Shown in pieces: positions 55,820 to 64,000 of a stretch of 64,000 nucleotides of DNA. Source of the stretch: Oikopleura dioica (taxonomy: Eukaryota > Chordata > Appendicularia > Copelata > Oikopleuridae). Below the pieces are notes generated by a model. It ran no database searches. It was given only the letters and a program-made list of their open reading frames with translations, and was not told the DNA's origin. Made by a program: the position numbers and the translations under genes. Each line of letters opens with the position of its first letter. Position 1 is the first letter of the stretch. The stretch lies in assembly GCA_907165135.1 (NCBI GenBank), contig OU015568.1, forward strand, positions 11,416,501 to 11,480,500, in the 5' to 3' direction.

Positions 55820-58800
55820 TTATTCAGCGACAGTTGAGTCCACAGATTCTTGAAAACAGATGTGATAGCCAATTCTAGGCTCGCATTTTGTCAGAGGAAT
55901 CGCAATTGTCTTCGTCTCATTTGACGTGTTTTTGAACAAAAATTCGGATTCTTCGTTGAAGCCATAAAGACACATTGCGTGTTTGATTGACGAGCTTCCC
56001 ATTCTATATTTATTCATAATACTTGTAGCTCTGCTGAATCAGCAGTGCTGATTTTTACCTAACAGGGCAAACGAGTACTTTTTTGTGCTCAAGCGCATTG
56101 ATGAAATCTCCAACGACGCCATTGTCTGATAAATTCTTCTAGAGAAGAAATTAAATTATACAAGTGCAAGAAAACCAAACCGGAAATCGATCGTAGTCTG
56201 TAGGATGAGCAAAGATTTCCAGCTTCACCTCGAAGGGCTCAAGTTTTTTGAGTATTGCTTTCAGACATCCGAGCATGAAGATGCCTTGATAAATTTAAAT
56301 CCCAGGTGTGTCTAGTCACCTTCTAGTTACCTTCTCTCTGCAGCAAAGTTGGCTCGGTGAGTCTTCTCATGACGTGATGAAGCATTGCCGACTGAATCTC
56401 GTCGGAATTTGCGCTTACTTTTGTAGGAATGACGTTCATCATCAGTTCCGACCGAAGTAGCTAATCGATCATCATGACCATAATCCATGAAAGTTTTACC
56501 TTATGATCGATCGATTTGACCGATTCGTAAAGTTCTTCCTTCGCCAGCTTGTCTATTCTTCCTGAATTTGATATCGCCTCTCGAAGTGATGAACGGATCA
56601 TGCTTGCTGTCGCAAAAGCCCAGCATTTGTAAGAGTCGCCCTAACACTTCAATATTCATGAAAAACTTAGACTCACACCTGGTCATGGATTGTTCGACTT
56701 ATCATCTTGGAAAGTTCAGTTATTCCTTGGAAGAATTTTGAGTCGAAGTCGGTCGTCCTGGGAGCTGTTTCTTGAAACAGCAAAGTAGAAAAGGCATCAG
56801 TTTGGAACTTCGCTGCCCTTCGCTGAATATCGCTGCCGATCTAAATTATTTATATTCTTTGATATAATCATGAGGATCATATACAGAGGTTGAGGTTAAG
56901 GCATTGATTTCGTCGGATATTCCAAGATCATCTTCTGTGATCCTTGTGCTATCACTTTTTTTAGGTCATGAGAAAACGTTTGTGTGTCTGTAAACTTTAC
57001 AGACCTTTCAGTGTAAAGCAAAGAGTCTCAATTTTTCCTTTGACCATGCCTAAAAGTGATTTTCCATAGCCTTGTTGTACATAGGAACCGATCAATCTCG
57101 TCTGCAGTTGGGCGTAGTTTGTAATCATCAGCAATCATCTGGGATATGAAAGCGATCGAGTTGAATACGCCTAACTTCTTCTTTAAATTTGGTCGATCTC
57201 CTAAAGGAAAAAATCGCTTCATTATTGATTAATTCTTTCTGTTAACCTGGCATGAGATACATCTTGAATGCAAGGTCTGATTCAAACAGCGTGAAAAGCA
57301 TCGTTATTCCAAGGGAGTAAATATCTGAAGCAAAAGGAATCGATTCTGTCGACGACTCTGGTGGATTGTAAAGGGGGGTTCCTCCAGAAAATCCACTCAA
57401 GCCAAAGTCGGCGACCCTAACAGACAAGACTCCATTTTCATTTCGCTTTAGCAAGATGTTTTGCGGTTTGATATCGCGATGGCAAAGTCCCTGTTCCCCC
57501 ATTGCTTTGATTGCCGCATTTACCTTTTTGAAATAGTTTTGAAATCAACGAAGAGTACGTCTTACAAACCTCACTAAAATAGCGGATAAATGACTTCATG
57601 GAGAATTGTTCTTGCAGTAGTGTTTTCTCACACAGCTCGCTGACGATGACAAACTCGTTCAGTCCATTTTGATGTTGCAGAAAAAAGTCGTACATTTTCA
57701 GAACATTCGGGTGGTCAATTTTCAATCCTATATAGAACTCTGACGCTTGGCTGGTGAAGAATTGTTTCATGCATTTCTCTCCGGTTGGTCCTTTTTTCAT
57801 GATTAGGAGAAGTCACTAATAATTTGAGCATTTCTTCTAGCTTAGTAGGGTGGGCATATAATACAGTTTTAGAATCCTCAGAAGCTGAGGATTATTTTCA
57901 CTATTGATAGTGAGGGGTCATCTCGTACCCTGAGGGCATTATGGTACCCCCAAAGGCCTAAAATTCTGGCCAATTTCGGAAAATCGAATTGTTGACCCCC
58001 TAACCCCGGCTTTTTTCGCGCCCCGCTAAGATATGTTGTAGCCCAGGCTCTGACGGTCATTTCTAGGGGTCTGAAAGTACTGATTACCCCCCATTCCAGA
58101 GGCGCTAGAGACCCCTGAAGTCAGAGAAGTCGACCAAAAAGAGGTACTTTTTTGGGAAAAGTGCATATTTTTCAACATCAATGCTTTCAAAACACTTGTG
58201 ATCACTTTTGCTTTACTTTTTTAGGTTTGAGGCATAGTTTGGTGTCATTTGAGGTCATTTGGGGTCAGTTATCATAATTTCAAGAATTTTTAATAATTTT
58301 CACCTCAGATGACCTCAGATGACACCAAATTATGTCTCTAACCTGAAAAAGTAAATCAAAAGTGATCACAAGTGTTTTGGAAGCATAACTGATGAAAAAT
58401 ATGCATTTTTCCCAAAAAAGTACCTATTTTTGGTCGACTTCTCCAACTTCAGAGGTCTCTAGCGCCTCTGGAATAGGGGGTAATCAGTACTTTCCGACCC
58501 CTAGAAATGACCGTCAGAGCCTGGGCTACAAAATATCTTAGCCGCGCGCGAAAAAAGCCGGGGTTAGGGGGTCAAAAATTAAGATTTCCGAAATTGGCCA
58601 GAATTATGGGCCGATAGAGGTACCAAAATGCCCCCGGGGTACGAGATGACCCCTCACGTTCAATAGTGAAAATGATCCTCAGCTTCTGAGGATTCTAAAA
58701 CTGTATTATATGCCCACCCTACTAAGTTAGAAAAAAAGTTCAATTATTAGTGACTTCCCCTATTCATGATGTACTTTCCCAATTCGACATCTTTGCTTTT

Positions 58801-60154
58801 GATATACTTCGCCGCCGCAGGTTTTCCATGCCAGAGACATTTGAAAACAGAACCTTGTCCTCCTTCCCCAAGTTTTTCCGTCTTCTTGATAAGTTTTCCA
58901 GGAAAATAACGCATTGACTTTATCCTTTGCGTCGGTTCCGGGCCATCAATATCGTACCAGGAAGAGTAAAACGTTGTTAGAGGCAATTCATTATCATCAT
59001 AACCCGTCACCCAATTTTGTTCGAGCGTCTTCATATCAGCTTGCTCATGAACTTCTTTCTTGAAAAGATCGTATTGGCTCGATAGGAAATACTTTTCCGT
59101 CGAAATTTGAATATCTTTCAGCTCTGGGTATTTTTCGAACATTGACTTTTTAATTTCGAAGTTGAAGTTTTCCACTACTCTGCGGTATTTTGGCACGATA
59201 AAGGGATTCATGCCTCTCTCAAGAATACGGCCAATAAGTGGCGTAAAAACAAGTCCAACAGTGTTTCCAAAGAAGCAAGTTTGATTAAATTCGAGCTCAG
59301 GTAACCGATCAAGGAGCATTTTCGTAAAACGATAGCACATCCTGCTAGCGTAAAATACGCTTGTGAGTCCCACATGATTTGGCTTCGAAATTATCTCGCA
59401 CACCCGCGAGCGAGGAACAGTTTCGAGCATTCGATCTATCAGAAAGCAAAACGTGTCGTCCATTGTATGAACCAATTGGTAAATATCTTCCTTTGAATAC
59501 GGATTGTTGACAAGAATACGGCGAACAAATTCGTTTGGAGCCATAAATACGGTATGCTGACCAATAGTATAGCTCCAGTCGATGGAAACTGAAAAATTGA
59601 TGAGTAAAATTCAACGTTCTGTACTTACATTTATCCCAAAAGGAGCTTGTTAAAAGATCAAAATGATGATTGAAGGCTGCAACCACAAAAATATGGCTAG
59701 CAGGAGTTCCTCTCTCGATGTCCACATTCATGAGAGCTTCCAAAAGTCTTTCATCAACTTGCTTTGGCAAAAATTCCGTCGGCTTATTTCGCATATTTAC
59801 GGCTAGGTAGAGTCCAGCATAACCACCAGGAATGTAAGTCAAGTCTTCGATGTTGTCCAAGTTGAACAGTTCGTATTCAAGCTTTGTAAAATTGTCGAAG
59901 AGATCTTTCTTCTCTCTACTCAGGGTCAAAGATTCAATCATCTGATTGACATTTTTATACAAATCCAAAGAAGCAGAGATTTTCTCCGTTGATTCTTTGG
60001 CCACAATTGAATCAAAAAGAAGATATCTGGCAGGAGACAACGCAATAATCTCATTCTCTGTTGCTTCATTTCGATCAATTTGATTGAACAAATTCTGCCA
60101 GAAATAAAGAAAAGTGGACTCTGGCATCTTTGTAAAGAGAATAGGGAAAGACAT
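55820..60154 (-). CDS. Ankyrin-like - kinase - papain-like protease fusion, copy B, interrupted by a transposon
   Basis: Tandem paralogue of copy A, ATG 60154. Same order: ankyrin-like N-terminus (TPASHIFVVAAFNHHFDLL), kinase (LGEGGQGSVFK, AAKY, CHRDIKPQNILL, VADFGLSGFSGG), then peptidase ([17 protein letters not shown] with Cys at 56623-56625; [19 protein letters not shown]). The kinase-peptidase join uses a GC-AG intron (56955-57049) at the same residue as the GG-AG intron of copy A. Between the VAIK-type lysine and helix C the exon is broken by a 959-bp fold-back element with stops in the reading frame. A GT at 58773-58774 and an AG at 57751-57752 could remove it in frame at the cost of about 19 residues; otherwise this is a pseudogene. 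Confidence 0.6.
57804..58762. mobile_element. Fold-back hAT-like element (959 bp) inside the kinase exon of copy B
   Basis: Ends taggagaagtcactaataa and ttattagtgacttccccta. Arms of over 400 bp are inverted copies of each other (for example gtgggcatataatacagttt on the left and its complement on the right). An 8-bp duplication ttcatgat lies at 57796-57803 and 58763-58770; removing the element and one duplication restores a continuous kinase frame. TAGG ends and the 8-bp duplication match the element in the AIG1-like intron in type, not in sequence. Confidence 0.95.
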
Positions 60155-60595
60155 GTTACGAACGCAAGTTTAAAAAAAGTTTTCAATCAATAAATTGAAG
60201 CATCGTTTCTCCTGAAATATGCTGGAAGTTTCACGTTAGATTGACATAACGGAGGTCAAATTCTGTAATTCAGCTGAAATGTTAGTTTCTGAGTCAAAAT
60301 TTTTGACTAAAAAAAGAGGCCAAGCTTGTATATTGAAAACCCTGAACAATGTTAACATGCATAGAACAAAGAAAACAGGTCAAGTTCAAAAAGACTAAAC
60401 CGCGAGAGAAAGCGCAAAATTAGGGCATCTGGTCATCAGTTTCGCTTCCCGGAATAGGCGCTTTGACCTAATTGTTCACCTGGGTTGACCTGATTGCCAC
60501 CAGCTTACTCTGGCGCCCTCACCTGCTGAACTATATAATCAATCTCCGTTTTACGATTGCATATCACACAAACAAACAATCCAAAACTCAAAAAA
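60155..60595. other. Intergenic region with PIM-like kinase promoter
   Basis: Divergent promoter region between copy B (minus) and the PIM-like kinase (plus). Contains the TATA box listed separately. Nothing else supported. Confidence 0.5.
60532..60539 (+). promoter_or_regulatory. TATA box of the PIM-like kinase
   Basis: tatataat 57 bp before the ATG at 60596; spacing allows a start near 60562 and a short A-rich leader (caaaaaaatg). Confidence 0.6.
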
Positions 60596-61438
60596 ATGTC
60601 TCAGCACTCCATCGAATCCGGATACACCTCCGAAGAAGAATGTTCCTTCAACAACCTTGAAATCATCGCCGCCGATACTAAACGATTCGCCAAAAGTTTC
60701 TCAATCGAAGAAGAAATCATCAAGTCTGCGAATGGAATCGTATACTCGGGCTTCGACCTTTCCACTGGAGAAGCAGTCATCGTCAAACAGATCCCGAAGA
60801 CTTCCGTTTCCGAATACATCGTCATGGACGGTCGACAAATCCCTTCAGAAATCTACTTCCAGTTCAAAGCCGCCGAAGCTTGCGAAGCCGTCGTCCAGCC
60901 AATCGACTTCTTCGAACGCAAATCTTCCTTCGTCATCATCATGGAGAAGATGGAAAACGTCACTGATCTTTTCGAATTCAATCGTCAACATGGTGCTCTT
61001 TCAGAAGAAGCAGCTCTCTTCATTTTCAAGCAAGTAGTCGAAGCCGTCCAAGAAATGGCCTCAGTCGGCATCTCCCATCGTGATATCAAGGACGAAAACA
61101 TCCTCATTGACCCAGAAACCCTCCAGGTCTTCATCATCGACTTCGGCTGCGCCTCAAAGATCTCTGAGAGATCGACTCCGCGAGGAACTCCAGACTACTG
61201 GGCACCAGAAATCTTTGCCAATGGAGTTTCTTCAACCGAAGCAGCCGACTGCTGGGCCCTAGGTGCTCTCCTGTACATTATGCTCACTGGATCATGGAGA
61301 GTCGAAAACGGTCAAGTTTGCCGAAATTTTATCGGCGAAAATCATCTTAGCGAAGATTTGAAAACTCTCTTCGATCGAATCTTCCACAAGAATCCCGCTT
61401 TTCGCCTTGACATTTCCACTCTCTGTAAACTTTTCTGA
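60596..61438 (+). CDS. PIM-like serine/threonine kinase, intronless
   Basis: 280 residues, ATG 60596. Kinase motifs: SANGIVYSGFDL in place of a full glycine loop, AVIVKQIPK lysine, MEKMENVTDLFEF hinge as in PIM kinases (PVQDLFDF), SHRDIKDENILID, IDFGCASK, GTPDYWAPEIF. HRDIKDENILID and the DLF hinge are the PIM/PASK signature. Smaller than PIM1 (about 313 aa). No intron, a TATA box and an A-rich leader set it apart from its neighbours and suggest a retrogene or a highly expressed stage-specific gene. Confidence 0.85.
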   Translation: MSQHSIESGYTSEEECSFNNLEIIAADTKRFAKSFSIEEEIIKSANGIVYSGFDLSTGEAVIVKQIPKTSVSEYIVMDGRQIPSEIYFQFKAAEACEAVVQPIDFFERKSSFVIIMEKMENVTDLFEFNRQHGALSEEAALFIFKQVVEAVQEMASVGISHRDIKDENILIDPETLQVFIIDFGCASKISERSTPRGTPDYWAPEIFANGVSSTEAADCWALGALLYIMLTGSWRVENGQVCRNFIGENHLSEDLKTLFDRIFHKNPAFRLDISTLCKLF

Positions 61439-61557
61439 ATACTCTGCTTACTTTACTTCTTTTTCAAGTTCAACTTTCTTCAAGATCAATACACTTTTTC
61501 ACTGAAAACGAATCTTTTCGATAAAAATGTTGATTTTATTAACTTTTTTCGGCAAAA

Positions 61558-61785
61558 TCACTTTAAACTTTTGACACTTCCCCAATTTCGCCCCCAATCT
61601 TCATCATCCCAAGGATTTTGTTTCCCAATGAAACCGTGCATCATCTGATCGAAGGCATTTTCATTGAACACTAGAAGAAAAAACATATTCGTATTCCACA
61701 GAGCTCTTTACTTACAGCCTTCAAACGCAAGCCCGCTCTCTGCTAGTTGAAAAAGCGCACAGAGAAGAATTATTTTTTTAAACAT
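61558..61785 (-). CDS. Small secreted protein, 60 aa
   Basis: ATG 61785. Exon 1 (61716-61785) encodes a signal peptide (MFKKIILLCALFQLAESGLA). A 45-bp GT-AG intron leads to exon 2 (61558-61670), which gives a short mature peptide rich in Trp, Asp and Asn (PWDDEDWGRNWG). No Cys pairs and no dibasic sites. The stop is at 61558-61560. No family recognised. The TATA box upstream supports a real transcript. Confidence 0.6.
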
Positions 61786-61830
61786 TTTTTTGCATCAAAT
61801 GTCGCAATTGTCGATTCTTCGATACACCGC

Positions 61831-61837
61831 TTTTATA
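61831..61837 (-). promoter_or_regulatory. TATA box of the small secreted protein gene
   Basis: tataaaa on the minus strand, 46 bp before the ATG. Confidence 0.6.
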
Positions 61838-63125
61838 GGACGTCATGCATTAATATTCACGGGTTAGTTGTAACCGTCTTGATATACCGTTCTCCTCGTT
61901 CTTCAATCGAGCAATGAGCTGTCGTCCGTTTTTGAGCTGGCATCAAGTTCAAACACGTGAGAACATGCGAGAAATTGAATATTGCAGGAGGATAACATTT
62001 ATCATCCAGTCGATGATTGTTTCCGACAAGTAACCTACATTCAGAGCGTCCAAAGATTGTAAACAAACAAAACTGATGATTGTCGTTGACTCATTGACTT
62101 TCTCCTACAGAAAAAATCCACTGGATCTCCTGCGGTCCTAGTGATTCTCCTTCAGTAGGTTACATCTGTATATCAATCAGCATCGTCAGTTCTATCGATT
62201 TCAGCATTGAGAGACGAGGAGCAAACAAGCCAATACCATTTATCATATAGCTCGACAGATAAAATTTAACTGTTAATATTGTGCTTTCGAAGATTTCTAA
62301 CAGGCATTCCTTATTCAGAAAGACAACCGAAGAGTGGCGAATAATACGATTAGGTTAGTTCTTATGCCAAATCTACTGCTTTCAATGCAAATTCAACAAC
62401 TTTCGATAAGGAACTGCCTCTCCAACACTCTGACGTATCGAGTTTCTAGTGAAATTCTTGAATTTTTACGAGAAATCGTCGATTTCTTTGGCCGTGACAG
62501 AGCGCGCCTTGCCAATAGGCGCTGTCGAAAAGCCGCCCACACAGTCCGCACCGCGCTGATTGGCCGCCGCTCTCTCCACCAAGCAAAAGATGAAGATTCT
62601 TCACGATTTTCCTCTTTTTCCCTTCCCTTTTCTCCCATCTGGGAGGCATTCTAGAGATTTCATAAGAAGATCTATATTACTCAGAGACAGCTGATTCTTC
62701 GCTTTCTACCAATTACAGTTGTTTTACTTTTTAGCGTCAAAAATGACTCAAAAAAAGGAAAATTTCGTTTATGATATTTATACATAACACGCAATCTAAA
62801 GGATTTTCAGTTTTTTTTATCATTAATTAAAATTTCACTACGATTCTTGCAGAAATTATATTATTTCTCGATTTTTTGTGTACTCGATAGCTCTTCCAGT
62901 GCTTGATTGACAACCGTAAGACCGTCGGTTATCAATATTTCCCGATAATTCTTACTCTTCGCATATTTGAATAAGTATACGTGAACAATTATGACCTCCT
63001 CGCTTTTGAACTTTCATTCATGTAATATTTTTTGGTTTGCTTCTACGGGATTGTTTCAAATGAACAATTTATAATTTTAATTGGATGATTCGTCTAGACT
63101 TGTTGAACGGACAGAAAAACTCGCC
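61838..63125. other. Spacer with a GC-rich CCAAT region
   Basis: About 1.3 kb. A GC-richer block at 62490-62580 with ccaatagg and gattggcc (CCAAT boxes in both orientations) looks like a promoter or CpG-like region. No convincing exon; overlapping frames there reflect base composition. The part next to 63126 is the RPS15 promoter. Confidence 0.4.
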
Positions 63126-63809
63126 ATGGCGGAGGTGCAGATCAAAAAGAAGCGAACCTTCAAGAAGTACACCTTCCGAGGCGTCGATCTCGACCAGCTC
63201 TTGAACCTCAAGACCGAGAACCTCGTCGAGCTCCTCGGCTGCCGACAGCGACGACACTACGCCCGAGGCATCAAGCGCCGAGAGGAAAACCTCCTCAAGC
63301 GACTCCGAGCTGTAAGTTACAGGAAGAATCGTCGATTTCTTCATTATTCAAAAAAGAAAAGATTCGATTTTCTTGTTTATTATTGAAAAATTTAGAATAG
63401 ATTATTTTTCTATCTTTTATGTGATTTTATCCAAAATCTTAAATAAACCTCATTTTGAATTTTCTCCTGAACCATCCCTTTTCAGTCCAAGCGAGCCGTC
63501 GACCCCAACGAGCCCGGTGCCAAGCCCGCCTGCGTCAAGACCCACCTCCGATCCGTCATCGTCATCCCTGAGATGGTCGGTGCCATCGTCGGTATCTACA
63601 ACGGAAAAGGTAGAAAAAATTACAACATTTTTTCAAAATAAATTCCGTTTGAACTCAACTTGTAGTTTTCAGTCTTCAACCAGGTCGAAATCAAGCCCGA
63701 AATGATTGGCTACTACCTCGCCGAATTCTCCATGTCCTACAAGCCAGTTCGACACGGTCGACCCGGTATCGGTGCCACCCACTCTTCTCGATTCGTCCCA
63801 CTCAAGTAA
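63126..63809 (+). CDS. RPS15: 40S ribosomal protein S15 (uS19)
   Basis: Small-subunit protein of the head near the decoding centre. Exons 63126-63311, 63486-63609, 63673-63809, all in phase, give 148 residues. [61 protein letters not shown] and [14 protein letters not shown] match RPS15 almost throughout. Codon use is strongly biased to C-ending codons in contrast to most genes here, as expected for a highly expressed gene. Confidence 0.98.
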
Positions 63810-64000
63810 ACGGCGATTTACAGAAGATTATTCCACTGCGACGCTATCTGGCAACAAATATACCATGGATGCGAAGTAGAAAAAAATATCATTTTGAAAA
63901 TATCGAAGTTTCTAAAGACTTCTTTCTTTTCAAAAACATGTGTTCTTTCTTTCATAAATACTCCACGAGAACCCACTTGTGCCTTCGGGAAAAAAAGACA

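Noticed and set aside
57028-57222. Copy B kinase and peptidase as unrelated neighbouring genes
   Set aside because: Not excluded, but the same GN-AG junction and conserved DDLGIS linker in both copies favour one gene; kept as the stated alternative.
62393-62654. Overlapping frames of 67-106 codons on both strands
   Set aside because: All frames are open because of local GC-rich promoter-like composition; no homology or exon signals.

Overview
The window looks like nuclear DNA of a larvacean tunicate, most likely Oikopleura or a close relative. This is inferred from the sequence, not looked up. Reasons: animal gene families (XPO4, liprin-beta, ANKRD28-type, UBL3, chondroitin synthase, lamin with a CaaX box); introns mostly 38-49 bp; intergenic gaps of tens to hundreds of bp; convergent genes whose stop codons lie 26-75 bp apart; several GN-AG introns (GA-AG, GC-AG, GG-AG); and a Tor-like Ty3/gypsy retrotransposon.

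Layout. 1-14.3 kb is mostly minus-strand housekeeping genes: XPO4 (3' end off the window), liprin-beta, a small plus-strand gene, IMP dehydrogenase, a PP6-type ankyrin-repeat subunit and RBMX2. 14.8-16.4 kb holds two non-autonomous DNA transposons with clean target-site duplications. 16.5-19.2 kb holds only weak small genes, including a candidate secreted basic precursor. 19.6-22.3 kb is a chondroitin synthase. 23.5-26.6 kb holds a small gene divergent from a homeobox gene, then an AIG1/ADTRP-like hydrolase with a fold-back transposon in its intron. 26.6-33 kb holds a trypsin-like protease, a hypothetical gene, a tail-less lamin, a structured possible ncRNA, a small membrane protein and NOB1. 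34-40.4 kb holds UBL3 (again with a fold-back element in its intron), YY1 and ataxin-2. 40.6-50.9 kb is a SMYD3-like gene with an 8.3-kb Tor-like retrotransposon in one intron. 52.2-60.2 kb is a tandem pair of unusual genes. 60.6-64 kb holds a PIM-like kinase, a small secreted protein and RPS15.

The most novel item is the tandem pair at 52264-55613 and 55820-60154. Each copy reads, in order, as an N-terminal region resembling degenerate ankyrin repeats, a protein kinase domain with intact-looking motifs, and a papain-like cysteine peptidase domain (CWAFA, KHAM, FKNTSN). The kinase and peptidase parts join in frame only through a GG-AG intron in one copy and a GC-AG intron in the other, at the same position. 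The second copy carries a 959-bp fold-back transposon in its kinase exon.

Three genes (IMPDH, the homeobox gene and its divergent neighbour) each lose frame by one base at a short homopolymer. This pattern fits assembly errors better than pseudogenes.
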